This document shows, piece by piece, positions 1 to 8,390 of a DNA stretch of 64,000 nucleotides. A program made the position numbers and the translations under genes. Under the pieces are notes generated by a model, which had not been told where the DNA came from, searched no databases, and saw nothing but the letters and a program-made list of their open reading frames with translations. Numbering within the stretch: the stretch's first letter is position 1; every line of letters begins with the position of its first letter. The stretch lies in NCBI RefSeq assembly GCF_000332175.1, contig NZ_KB235914.1, positions 4,467,538 through 4,531,537 of the forward strand, in the 5' to 3' direction. The stretch is from Pseudanabaena sp. PCC 6802 (lineage in GTDB: Bacteria; Cyanobacteriota; Cyanobacteriia; Pseudanabaenales; Pseudanabaenaceae).

Positions 1-780
1 AGTTGCCAGATTTCTTAGCATTTTGCGGATTAAAGCCAAGTAAATAAACGATTCAGACATTTGCTCATAAAATTCATAATCCTTGCTTAGTCTACGACAA
101 TTACCTAACCAAGCAAAGGTTCGCTCTACCACCCAACGCTTTGACTCCACTACAAAACCTTTCTGATTGTCTGCCCGTTTGCTAACTTCCCAAAGCCATC
201 CGAAGTTGTCGTTGACCCATTGTGTGATTTCATCACCAGAGAATCCAGCATCAACCAGAATTTTCTCTAATCGTGGTAATGGAGATGTGAGATTCTGTAA
301 CAACTGCTTAGCTCCTGCTCTTTCACCGATGTTAGCTGCACACACCAACACCTTTACAACTAAGCCCAAGGTGTCAACCATAGCGAAGCGTTTTCTGCCC
401 TTGATTTGCTTACCGCCATCAAAACCTCGACTGCCCGCACTTTCTGTTGTCTTCACACTCTGGCTATCGATACTCACCAAGCTTGGGGTCGCCTCTTTAC
501 TAACCTTTTCCCTAAATTGTTGGCTCAATTTGCGATTAATCTCCTCCAGTAGCCCAGTTCTTTCCCACCTTTGCCAGTAGAAATAGACCGTTGAGTAAGG
601 CGGAAAGTCATGGGGTAGATTCTGCCATGTACAACCATTTTTGAGTATATAGAAAATGGCATTCAGTAACTCTCGCATATTTGTTTTGGGTGGCCTACCC
701 CATTTTGATGGTTTGGGTAGCATGGGTGCGATAATTTCCCATTCTTGGTTGGATAAATCGGTATTATAGGATCGGCGCAT
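1..780 (-). CDS. IS5-family transposase, partial (runs off window)
   Basis: This is a DDE transposase of an insertion sequence, read on the minus strand from the ATG at 778-780 and open to the window edge (260 codons seen). The N-terminal part (LSNQEWEIIAPMLP, NAIFYILKNGCTWQNLP) is the usual IS5-family head. Catalytic residues are visible: D105 in VSIDSQSVK, D177 in LVDAGFSGD, and E219 in WVVERTFAWLGN, the last being the family signature. About 260 residues is close to full family length, so only the last few codons and the left end of the element are probably missing. No frameshift is seen, so it may be active. The element end near 790-840 could not be defined because its partner terminal repeat lies outside the window. 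Confidence 0.9.
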   Translation of the reverse strand, partial: MRRSYNTDLSNQEWEIIAPMLPKPSKWGRPPKTNMRELLNAIFYILKNGCTWQNLPHDFPPYSTVYFYWQRWERTGLLEEINRKLSQQFREKVSKEATPSLVSIDSQSVKTTESAGSRGFDGGKQIKGRKRFAMVDTLGLVVKVLVCAANIGERAGAKQLLQNLTSPLPRLEKILVDAGFSGDEITQWVNDNFGWLWEVSKRADNQKGFVVESKRWVVERTFAWLGNCRRLSKDYEFYEQMSESFIYLALIRKMLRNLAT

Positions 781-843
781 CTCTTCAGGTTTATACTAGA
801 CTTCATCAGTATTTATACCTGCTTTTGGTGCGCCTTTTACTTC

Positions 844-1413
844 CTAAATGGCTTCTAAGCGCGATTGCATTTGCACGCAGCGTACTAACAGATCGATGTC
901 TAATTCTGGTAAAAGTTCACTGCGCATTATTTCTACGTACTGGCCATCTTGCAGGTGGTACAGCTTTAACTGGTTACCCTCCCAGAACCACACCTCCTGG
1001 ATCTCAAAGCGGCGATATTTCTCCAGTTTCTGCAAACTCCCACTGGTCAGCACCACCTCGATCGCTAGATCTGGATTGGCTTTCTTTTCTCGCAAGTAAT
1101 AGGACTCATCCGGCTCAAAGGAAGTACCCTTATCTTCCTCTCGTCGCGTAGCGCTGCCCACAGGAATATACTCAATTTCCATGAGTGTAAAGTAAGCTTC
1201 CAGCAAGATAGCCAAAGATTTTTTAATTAATTCGTGTGGCTCTCCCAATGTCATGAGTTCGATCCATCCATCCAAATAAGTTATCCGCAAACCAGGAGAA
1301 TCAGCCAGGAGTTGCTCTAAAGCCTCAAACTCCTGCCAACTGTAGTTCCCTGGCAGCAAGAAACGCTGCTCCTGCTCTGTGCTAGGCAAGTTATTAAGTA
1401 ATGTTGCAGTCAC
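844..1413 (-). CDS. Uma2 family (DUF820) PD-(D/E)xK nuclease-like protein
   Basis: A 189-residue protein of the Uma2/DUF820 family, which is greatly expanded in cyanobacteria and has a restriction-endonuclease-like fold. The motif set is intact: FEPDESYYL, then NPDLAIEVVLTSGSLQKLEKY (acidic residues plus the distal Lys), then the VWFWEGNQLKLY strand. Length is normal. The stop codon lies about 65 bp from the transposase start, so the IS landed just downstream of this gene without breaking it. The real substrate of this family is not established. A degraded second copy of the family is present at 7396-7495. Confidence 0.85.
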   Translation of the reverse strand: MTATLLNNLPSTEQEQRFLLPGNYSWQEFEALEQLLADSPGLRITYLDGWIELMTLGEPHELIKKSLAILLEAYFTLMEIEYIPVGSATRREEDKGTSFEPDESYYLREKKANPDLAIEVVLTSGSLQKLEKYRRFEIQEVWFWEGNQLKLYHLQDGQYVEIMRSELLPELDIDLLVRCVQMQSRLEAI

Positions 1414-1456
1414 GACTCTAACCTCCTGAAGTAGAGATTTTCATGGCTTCCTGGGC

Positions 1457-1569
1457 TATAGCACTTTTCAATTGAGAACGGGTTTTATTGATGGGGTGAA
1501 GGGGTTCCACCCCTTCTTGGGGGCAACGCCCCCAACCCCCCTTCTCGTTTTCATCTGAAAACCGCTATA
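1457..1569. repeat. Small hairpin element, family A (113 bp)
   Basis: A non-coding element bounded by TATAGC and GCTATA. One end carries a TTTTCAATTGAGAAC arm, the other a GTTTTCATCTGAAAACC arm. Inside are two GC-rich hairpins, GGGGGCAACGCCCCC and a second GAAGGGG/CCCCTTC stem. It lies between the Uma2 and DUF309 genes. The same sequence recurs at seven other full-length sites in this window. Confidence 0.85.
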
Positions 1570-1623
1570 ATTCTACCAAACTACATTCGCGTGAATTTTC
1601 CCTTTGTTTTTCCGTTTGGGATC

Positions 1624-2025
1624 TCATGCGGCGATTAAATGAATTTTAGGAATGTTTAACTCAGGCGATCGCTCTCGCATTTGTTGGGCGATCGCATCAA
1701 CTCCCTCCGCTCCAGAAGTTTGCAATGTTTTCAATAATGTGGCGCTATCAAGCACTAATCGCTCGACATCAACATCTGCATAGTCTGGTTGGAAATCGCG
1801 CAGCCGACCGATCCCTTCACCCAGAAGAATTACCGCGCCGCGCCAGTTGCTATTACTGAGATGATACAATCCGACGGCTATTTGTAAAATTCCCTGATAG
1901 AAAGTCTTGTCTGGATACTCGGCATCCATCCAAATGGCTTCCAGGGTATCGTGGCAAGCATAAAATTCCGATCGATTAAATTGCGCGATCGCTTCACCAA
2001 ATTCAACTTCTACATTCACCTGCAA
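1624..2025 (-). CDS. DUF309 domain protein
   Basis: A 133-residue helical protein of the DUF309 family, common in cyanobacteria and Bacillus. The signature FNRSEFYACHDTLEAIWM appears at about residues 17-34, followed by YQGILQIAVGLYHL and the NWRGAVILLGEGIGRL helix. No biochemical role is established for the family. Length is near full. It is flanked on both sides by small hairpin elements, so it is probably transcribed alone. Confidence 0.85.
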   Translation of the reverse strand: MQVNVEVEFGEAIAQFNRSEFYACHDTLEAIWMDAEYPDKTFYQGILQIAVGLYHLSNSNWRGAVILLGEGIGRLRDFQPDYADVDVERLVLDSATLLKTLQTSGAEGVDAIAQQMRERSPELNIPKIHLIAA

Positions 2026-2034
2026 ATTCCCATA

Positions 2035-2182
2035 TATAGCTGTAGACAGATCTGTTAGGACAAGGGGTGTGGGGGCTGCGCCCCCACGCAGGGGAGGCAG
2101 GGCGGTCTTGGGGGTTCCCCGCTAGAGCCACTGCCGTGTGGAACCCCTGCACCCCGTCCTAAGCCTATTGGCTATAGCTATA
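2035..2182. repeat. Small hairpin element, family B, with nested insert
   Basis: The element begins TATAGCTGTAGACAGATCTG and ends GGCTATAGCTATA. The interior has the GGGGGCTGCGCCCCC hairpin and a GCAGGGG/CCCCTGC hairpin. The only other copy in the window, at 51489-51591, is 103 bp. This copy is longer because about 47 bp is inserted in the loop of the second hairpin. Confidence 0.75.
2095..2141 (-). repeat. About 46-bp nested insert inside family B element
   Basis: This block is absent from the family B copy at 51489-51591. Read on the minus strand it contains CACGGCAGTGGCTCTA and GGGGAACCCCCAAGACCG. It matches, with only a couple of differences, a block inside the family A element at 30711-30859. 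The ends GGCAG and CTGCC can pair and GGGGAACCCC forms an inner hairpin. Confidence 0.7.
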
Positions 2183-2258
2183 CATGCTTTCCTCGCATTC
2201 CCAGCCCGTCTCAGGCTGTATTATAGCGTTTTTCAATACTGCATGTCAGGAGTATCGA

Positions 2259-3077
2259 TTAAATCTCCTCTGACTGTGGTAAGGGAAAAGTTTTGCCAGC
2301 TAGGTAAGCATCAAAGTGCTTTTGAAAATACAACCACGAGGTCATATCTTCTACATCATCTGAATAAGACAGCGGTGCATTTTTATATAGAGGCATGCGA
2401 GTATTAATCTCATCCCTTAGCAGTTGCGGCAATTCATCCACTCCATTTACTTTGCTGCCACAGGCGCTGTAGATGAGTTGACCGGGGCGATCGCCCATTT
2501 TCATCCAGGGCACCCAAGGCCCGACCCGATCCCAGTAAAGCTGGAGTTTGGAAACAGAGAGAATTTCAGGATTCAATAGTTCTTCAGTGGGAACTGAAAT
2601 CTTGAATAACTCGGCTGCCTGATAAGTTGGATTCGGGCTATGCTCGGCAAATTTCCGATCTGTGGCGAGAGGATTGGGATAAGTAGAAAATAGGTCAAAT
2701 ACGAAAGTGGTATTGCTGCCATCTACTTGTGCGGGAAACTTGCCTTTGAAATGCCCCTGTACGGGATCGTTGGCAACGTGCATTACCGTTAGTAATTCGC
2801 CTGTCCAAGGATTTTCCCACTGCTGCAAAATTTCACCTGTCTCTGGATGAAGGTAGTAAGTCAACTCTCTGGATGTGAAATCCCAGATCCCCTCTGCGGA
2901 GGGAATGCACCTGCTGACGCTCATGCCCACCATTTTAAAGAGGCGATTTCTCTTTTCACCGGGAATGAAAGCATATATTGACCCCGCCCAGATCAGGAAA
3001 CTCGATTCGTTTGAGTCGAGCGACGATCGCGTCTTCACCCACTGTTGGGCATCAAAGTCTCTGGTTTCAGCAGCCAT
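2259..3077 (-). CDS. DUF1838 family protein
   Basis: A 272-residue protein resembling the DUF1838 family found in cyanobacteria and proteobacteria. Recognisable stretches are the N-terminal WVKTRSSLDSNESSFLIWAG and the LYHPETGE-like segment (TYYLHPETGEILQQWENPW), followed by WDRVGPWVPWMKMGDRPGQL. No signal peptide or membrane segment is seen, and no catalytic motif is known. The gene stands alone on the minus strand between DUF309 and the branching enzyme. The family call rests on recalled similarity. Confidence 0.7.
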   Translation of the reverse strand: MAAETRDFDAQQWVKTRSSLDSNESSFLIWAGSIYAFIPGEKRNRLFKMVGMSVSRCIPSAEGIWDFTSRELTYYLHPETGEILQQWENPWTGELLTVMHVANDPVQGHFKGKFPAQVDGSNTTFVFDLFSTYPNPLATDRKFAEHSPNPTYQAAELFKISVPTEELLNPEILSVSKLQLYWDRVGPWVPWMKMGDRPGQLIYSACGSKVNGVDELPQLLRDEINTRMPLYKNAPLSYSDDVEDMTSWLYFQKHFDAYLAGKTFPLPQSEEI

Positions 3078-3224
3078 CTACGGGTTCCTCGGTATTTAAA
3101 AGCTTATAGCGTTTTTCAATAATTTTCTGGGTAATATGCCTCTATGAGGTAGTTATACGGAAATATGCAAGGTAACGAAGTCTCAATTACGACTTCCTCG
3201 GGAGGTGCTCAAAGGGAACATAGT

Positions 3225-4835
3225 CTATGCCTGCAAAACCGGAGTAGATAAGGGACGATAGACCCTGTAATCGATTTGTGGAAAGATATTGTCCATATAT
3301 TCTACTTTTTCCAGCCAGCCAGAGTCGATCGCACCTTTACTAATATCCTCAAATAATTTGTTGAACCGCAACAGGTGAGATTTGGTGCGTCGCACGGCAT
3401 AGGGCACCATGGTGCCCGTACTCATAATGAACGTCCAATCTGAAGATTGGGCTAACAGTACTTCCCGTGCCGCCTGATTCAAGGCTTTACGTTCTAATTC
3501 GTCAACTGCCTCGCGCTGTGCCAGAGCAATCATGCGCTCGGTGGCTTTGTGTAAATGCGGATATACCCAAGCATTCGTCTCGTTCAGCCAGAACTCGTGG
3601 AAACCCTTGTAGCCCCAGCTTGACTGTGCCGGACGTGCCACCTGCTGACTGGGATTTTCTTTCAAGTAGTCGGCAAGGTGCGTAAGGCGAAATACCTTCT
3701 GGTCGAAGTAGGCTTTGCGAAGCGTATAGTCAATAAACCAGGGGCCTTCGTACCACCAATGCCCAAATAACTCGGCATCGTAGGGCGACATGACAATTGG
3801 CGGTCGCCCCATACTGTGATACAGATGCTCGATTTGTTTCTCGCGGTTAAAGCAGAAATTGCCCGCATGTTCGGCGGCTTTTTCCCTTGCCCAGTAAGGA
3901 TCGTATAGCTGCTTGGCACCCAGATCTAAATTCTGACCTGTAATTTTGTGGTACTTAACCCCCGTATTTTTGCGCTGCCCATTTGGCATGATAAAGGGTT
4001 TAATGTACTCGTAGTCGGCTTCCCAACCCAAATCTTTGTAAAATTCGCGGTAGACTGGGTCGCTGGGATAACCGATCCTTGCCGACCATACTTGCTGCGA
4101 AGATTCCTGATCTCTGGCAAATACGGCTACGCCCGTTTCGGTAAAAATGGGAGCATAGGTGCTAAAGCGCGGACGAGGCTTGGCGTACATGATGCCATGA
4201 CCGTCGGAGATGAAGTAGCGCAAACCAGCATCGGCGATCGCGCGTTCTAACCCGTTGAAGTAGGCGCATTCAGGCAGCCAGATGCCATTGGGTGGCTTGC
4301 CAAATTCCTGGGTGTGGGACTCTACCGCCACTTGGAGTTGCGCCCGTATCGCTTCGGGGTACATTTTTAGCAAGGGCAGATAGCCGTGCGTTGCGCCGCA
4401 GGTAATAATTTCCAGATTATTGCTATCCAGGAATTGCTTGAACGCACCCACGATATCGCCATCATATTTTTGCCATAGCGATCGCACCTCTGCCAATTCT
4501 TTTTCGTAGAACTCAGCCAAATACTTGAGGTGGCTGTTGAACTTGTTGCGCTCCACTTCACAAGCTACCAGCTTTTGTAGTTGGGTTAAGTGGGCTTCAT
4601 AACGTTCCTGAAGCAAAGGATCGCGCAGCATTGCCACCAAGGGTGGGGTCAGAGTCATGGTGAGCTTGAAGTCAACGCCATCTGTCCTCAGTCCCTCAAA
4701 TACCTTGAGTAGGGGAATGTAAGTTTCGGTAATTGCCTCATACAGCCATTCTTCCTCTAGAACATAATCGCTCTCAGGGTGGCGGACAAAGGGCAAGTGA
4801 GCGTGTAGAACTAGTGCAAGATATCCAATGGTCAT
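3225..4835 (-). CDS. GH57 1,4-alpha-glucan branching enzyme
   Basis: A 536-residue glycoside hydrolase family 57 enzyme of the branching type, which transfers alpha-1,4-glucan chains to alpha-1,6 branch points in glycogen. The N-terminus YLALVLHAHLPFVRHPE is the first GH57 motif (HAHLPF). The catalytic nucleophile is probably E189 in GIWLPECAYF and the acid/base D353 in MSPYDAELFGHWWYEGP, positions close to those in the characterised thermophilic enzymes. The C-terminal DUF1957-type helical region is present (WGYKGFHEFWLNETNAWVYPHLHKA). Length matches the family. It is monocistronic and complements the usual GH13 GlgB of cyanobacteria. Confidence 0.88.
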   Translation of the reverse strand: MTIGYLALVLHAHLPFVRHPESDYVLEEEWLYEAITETYIPLLKVFEGLRTDGVDFKLTMTLTPPLVAMLRDPLLQERYEAHLTQLQKLVACEVERNKFNSHLKYLAEFYEKELAEVRSLWQKYDGDIVGAFKQFLDSNNLEIITCGATHGYLPLLKMYPEAIRAQLQVAVESHTQEFGKPPNGIWLPECAYFNGLERAIADAGLRYFISDGHGIMYAKPRPRFSTYAPIFTETGVAVFARDQESSQQVWSARIGYPSDPVYREFYKDLGWEADYEYIKPFIMPNGQRKNTGVKYHKITGQNLDLGAKQLYDPYWAREKAAEHAGNFCFNREKQIEHLYHSMGRPPIVMSPYDAELFGHWWYEGPWFIDYTLRKAYFDQKVFRLTHLADYLKENPSQQVARPAQSSWGYKGFHEFWLNETNAWVYPHLHKATERMIALAQREAVDELERKALNQAAREVLLAQSSDWTFIMSTGTMVPYAVRRTKSHLLRFNKLFEDISKGAIDSGWLEKVEYMDNIFPQIDYRVYRPLSTPVLQA

Positions 4836-5127
4836 ATACTAGGGTTCCTTGTTGGCAATGGGTAGACGAAATGCCAAATGCCTGTATCTAAGCCATTTTA
4901 GGCTATTCAGGTAGCAGTTAATTTTTTTTGTTAATGCCATTTTTAGCGTTTTTGTGTAAGTTCGGCAATCGGGTTGCGATCGCTGTCGCAACCCACCCTT
5001 ACATAAATTGTTCAGTTAGTCAGGCGATCGCTTACTTATACCAAACCCTGGTTTTTACCCCCCTTTTTGCGGAGTCTGTACAGGCAGGCTTTGTTTTTTG
5101 TAGCCGCGACTTCTAGTTGCCAGGCAA

Positions 5128-5240
5128 TATAGCGGTTTGCAGATCGGAAAGAGTAGGGGGTTTGGGGGCGTTGCCCCCAGGTCGGGGTTCTACCCCTTCA
5201 GCCCGTCAATAAAACCTGTTCTCAATTGAAAAACGCTATA
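5128..5240. repeat. Small hairpin element, family A (113 bp)
   Basis: Starts TATAGCGGTTTGCAGATC and ends CAATTGAAAAACGCTATA, with the GGGGGCGTTGCCCCC hairpin inside. It occupies the middle of the 500-bp gap between the branching enzyme and uvrB. The rest of that gap holds no convincing gene. The element sits about 100 bp before the uvrB start, so it could affect the uvrB leader. Confidence 0.85.
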
Positions 5241-5337
5241 TTAGGGACAATTAACGCGGATTTGGTATTACACGTATATTTTTGACCTGGCTAAAATAGG
5301 ACAGTGCGTTCGTTAATTTACGAAAATTCTTAAACCT

Positions 5338-7338
5338 ATGGCAGAGTTTCAAATTCAGACACCCTGGCCGCCCACCGCCGATCAGCCCAAAGCGATCGCC
5401 CAGCTACTCCAGGGGCTAAAAGACGGTAAGCGCTATCAAACTCTGCTAGGTGCGACGGGTACGGGTAAAACCATGACGATCGCGAATGCAATTGCGCAAT
5501 ATCAGAAGCCAACGCTGGTGTTAGCCCATAACAAAACTCTGGCAGCGCAGTTGTGTAACGAGTTGAGGGAATTTTTTCCCAATAATGCCGTCGAGTATTT
5601 CATTAGTTATTACGACTATTACCAACCAGAAGCCTATATCCCCGTTACCGACACCTACATCGAAAAAACCGCCTCGATTAACAACGAAATCGATATGCTG
5701 CGTCACTCCGCCACGCGATCGCTATTCGAGCGCAAGGACGTAATTGTGGTCGCCTCGATTAGCTGCATTTACGGTCTGGGCATTCCCGCAGAATATCTCA
5801 AGGCATCAATTCCATTGCGCGTGGGAGATACTGTCGATCAGCGGCAAGTGTTGCGAGATCTCGCAACAATCCAGTACGAACGCAACGATATTGAGATGTC
5901 GCGGGGTCGATTTCGCGTGAAGGGCGATATCCTGGAAATTGTCCCTGCCTATGAGGATAGGATTATTCGCGTTGAGTTTTTTGGCGATGAAATTGATGCG
6001 ATTCGCTTTGTCGATCCGGTGACGGGAGAAATCCTGCAAAGCGTGGAAGGGCTGAATATCTATCCCGCTCGCCACTTCGTTACACCACAGGAGCGCTTGC
6101 AAATTGCCTGCCAGCAAATCAAACAGGAGTTAGACGAACGCCTTGAGGAACTGATTAAGGATAATAAACTCCTGGAAGCGCAGCGTCTGGAGCAGCGCAC
6201 TCGCTACGACCTGGAACTGTTGCAGGAAGTGGGCTTTTGCAATGGCGTGGAAAACTATTCGCGACATCTCTCCGGTCGCAATGCCGGCGAATCACCCGAC
6301 TGTTTGGTGGACTATTTCCCCGCCAATGACTGGCTGTTGGTCGTGGATGAATCGCACGTTTCCGTGCCGCAGATGCGCGGCATGTATAACGGCGATCGCG
6401 CCCGCAAGTCTGTATTGATCGAACATGGTTTCCGGTTACCCAGTGCGGCAGACAATCGCCCGCTCAAATCGGAAGAATTTTGGGATAAGGTGAAGCAGTG
6501 TATATTCGTCTCAGCCACACCGGGCGATTGGGAGTTAGAGATTTCCGAGCAAATTGTGGAGCAGATCATCCGTCCCACCGGGGTTCTCGATCCGGAGATA
6601 TTCGTGCGCCCGACGGAAGGGCAAGTCGATGACCTGCTGGGTGAAATCAAATTGCGCGTAGCCCGCCACGAGAGAGTATTAATTACCACCCTCACCAAGC
6701 GCATGGCGGAGGATTTGACTGCTTACTTTGAGGATAGACACATCAACGTGCGCTACCTCCATTCCGATATCAAATCGATCGATCGCATCGAAATTCTGCA
6801 AGCACTCCGCAATGCCGAATTTGATGTCTTGATCGGCGTAAATCTATTACGCGAAGGTTTGGATTTACCAGAAGTATCGTTGGTGGCAATTCTCGACGCG
6901 GATAAAGAAGGTTTCTTAAGGGCAGAGCGATCGCTAATTCAAACTATCGGTCGCGCTGCCCGCAATGTCAACGGACAGGTAATTATGTATGCAGATCGGC
7001 TCACTGACAGCATGGACAAAGCGATTAGCGAAACAGCACGCCGCCGCCAGATCCAGATCGCTTACAACGAAGAACACGGCATCGAGCCAAGATCGATTAC
7101 CAAGAAATCCAGCAATGCGATTCTCGATTTTCTATCGATCTCCCGTCGTCTCAACGAACAACAGTTAGATTACGTCGTCAACCAACCCCTCGATATTTCC
7201 CTGGATGAATTGCCAGAACTAATCGAGCAACTAGAAGCACAGATGCGCGAAGCCGCCAAGAAACAAGAGTTCGAGCAAGCCGCTCAGTACCGCGATCGCA
7301 TTAAAAAATTGCGTCATAAACTACTGGGCAACCCATAA
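5338..7338 (+). CDS. uvrB: Excinuclease ABC subunit B
   Basis: UvrB, the damage-verifying helicase of nucleotide excision repair that hands DNA from UvrA to UvrC. The 666-residue length is typical. Visible motifs: Walker [17 protein letters not shown] near residue 38; the beta-hairpin region [16 protein letters not shown] near residue 85, used to wedge damaged strands; [18 protein letters not shown] (Walker B region); and the helicase C motifs [22 protein letters not shown] and QTIGRAARN. The C-terminal UVR domain ([20 protein letters not shown]) that contacts UvrA/UvrC is intact. It is the only gene of the pathway here. Confidence 0.98.
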   Translation: MAEFQIQTPWPPTADQPKAIAQLLQGLKDGKRYQTLLGATGTGKTMTIANAIAQYQKPTLVLAHNKTLAAQLCNELREFFPNNAVEYFISYYDYYQPEAYIPVTDTYIEKTASINNEIDMLRHSATRSLFERKDVIVVASISCIYGLGIPAEYLKASIPLRVGDTVDQRQVLRDLATIQYERNDIEMSRGRFRVKGDILEIVPAYEDRIIRVEFFGDEIDAIRFVDPVTGEILQSVEGLNIYPARHFVTPQERLQIACQQIKQELDERLEELIKDNKLLEAQRLEQRTRYDLELLQEVGFCNGVENYSRHLSGRNAGESPDCLVDYFPANDWLLVVDESHVSVPQMRGMYNGDRARKSVLIEHGFRLPSAADNRPLKSEEFWDKVKQCIFVSATPGDWELEISEQIVEQIIRPTGVLDPEIFVRPTEGQVDDLLGEIKLRVARHERVLITTLTKRMAEDLTAYFEDRHINVRYLHSDIKSIDRIEILQALRNAEFDVLIGVNLLREGLDLPEVSLVAILDADKEGFLRAERSLIQTIGRAARNVNGQVIMYADRLTDSMDKAISETARRRQIQIAYNEEHGIEPRSITKKSSNAILDFLSISRRLNEQQLDYVVNQPLDISLDELPELIEQLEAQMREAAKKQEFEQAAQYRDRIKKLRHKLLGNP

Positions 7339-7367
7339 TGATGGCTAATCTTTATGAGCCATCTGGT

Positions 7368-7397
7368 TATAGCGGTTTTCATCTGAAAACCGCTATA
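7368..7397. repeat. Solo 30-bp palindrome derived from family A
   Basis: TATAGCGGTTTTCA, a 2-bp spacer, then its exact reverse complement. This is the terminal repeat of family A with the whole core missing. It begins 30 bp after the uvrB stop and could act as a transcription terminator stem. It is fused to the remnant of a Uma2 gene that continues at 7396. Confidence 0.85.
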
Positions 7398-7495
7398 GAG
7401 AACAAGCTAAAGCGATCGCCGCTCAAGAACGACGGAAAAACGAGCAACTAGAGGCTTACCTCAGATCGCTTGGCATCAACTCTGATGAAATTTAA
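7396..7495 (+). pseudogene. Uma2 family gene relic, C-terminal end only
   Basis: Read in frame, this stretch gives a REQAKAIAAQERRKNEQLEA helix followed by YLRSLGINSDEI and a stop. That is the usual charged C-terminal helix and YLRSLGI tail of the longer Uma2 proteins. No start and no nuclease core are present; the reading frame enters directly from the 30-bp palindrome. The last 20 bp overlap the 3' end of the convergent gene at 7476-8390. Confidence 0.7.
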
Positions 7496-8390
7496 TCGAG
7501 TTAGCTTGTGTAGCGGAGCCAATCGCTTGCATCTTTGCCTGCTGTTGACACAACTCCAAGTAGCGATGTAGATACTCCGCGATGATGCCGTGTAGGATCA
7601 AAGCCCGTCCTGCCACAAACGGGCTGTTGGGGCTAAGGGGATGGCGATTGTGAATGACGTGATTCCAGCGATAGTCACCCGTAATCTCGCTGACGTAGCA
7701 GCCGAAATTCTCATCAAACTGTAAGGATAAGACAGCGCGAGCAAACTCATCGCTCGTGAGGCAAATCGAATAGAATACTTTGAATAGCTCGATCGCAGAT
7801 TCCAGGTCGAGAATTTGCAGCCAACCTCGTTGAGAGCAGTCTATATTGATTTCCACTGGACGGATGCTATTGTAGTTAATGCCTTGCGATCGCCTTGCCT
7901 CCAACCAGTTGGGATTAGCCTGTACTGCCATATTGTAGTCGTAGACAAAATTATAGAGAATCAAGTCATGTTCTAAGAAAGCATTTTGCGACAGATCGTC
8001 CACTGTGCTCGGGTAGAGATTGGACTTTGCAATTTCAGGATCGGGACCGTTATCGATCAGAAAATTGACAATATTGGAACCGATACAGAGGTGTCGCACG
8101 ATCAGATAGCAGGCTTCAGGCGTGACGCAGTGTTTGAGGAAGAAAGCAGCAGAGCGATGCATCAAGACATAAGCGCGAAACTGAAATGGCAGCAGTCGCT
8201 TACCGATCGTAATTATTGCCAGCAGGAGATTGGCAACGATTTTAATTGGAATCAGCAGATAGTTACGCGTCCAGTTTTGCAGATCGCGCACCATATATAC
8301 TTTGGCCGTAACATCAACTGGAATTGCGCGATCGAGTTGCAGGATATCCCAGGCATTGGGATCTCGGCGATTATTATGGATATCAGTCAT
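7476..8390 (-). CDS. Uncharacterised helical protein, partner of ketosynthase-oxidase fusion
   Basis: A 304-residue protein of no family I can name with certainty. It is mostly helical, with a hydrophobic segment LLIPIKIVANLLLAIITIG near residue 45. Conserved-looking stretches are LMHRSAAFFLKHCVTPEACYLIVRHLCIG with paired His/Cys, FLEHDLILYNFVYDYN, and an NHVIHNRHPLSP segment. Its ATG directly follows the stop of the upstream fusion gene (TAA then ATG, no gap), which indicates translational coupling and a shared function. The C-terminal codons overlap a Uma2 relic on the other strand. It may be a carrier, a chaperone or a further enzyme acting on the product of the fusion. Confidence 0.8.
   Translation of the reverse strand: MTDIHNNRRDPNAWDILQLDRAIPVDVTAKVYMVRDLQNWTRNYLLIPIKIVANLLLAIITIGKRLLPFQFRAYVLMHRSAAFFLKHCVTPEACYLIVRHLCIGSNIVNFLIDNGPDPEIAKSNLYPSTVDDLSQNAFLEHDLILYNFVYDYNMAVQANPNWLEARRSQGINYNSIRPVEINIDCSQRGWLQILDLESAIELFKVFYSICLTSDEFARAVLSLQFDENFGCYVSEITGDYRWNHVIHNRHPLSPNSPFVAGRALILHGIIAEYLHRYLELCQQQAKMQAIGSATQANSIKFHQS

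Noticed and set aside
167..580. Plus-strand frame of 137 codons
   Set aside because: Lies antisense to the intact IS5-family transposase, which has all its catalytic residues on the minus strand.
2138..2407. Plus-strand frame of 89 codons
   Set aside because: Begins inside a non-coding hairpin element and runs antisense to the DUF1838 gene.
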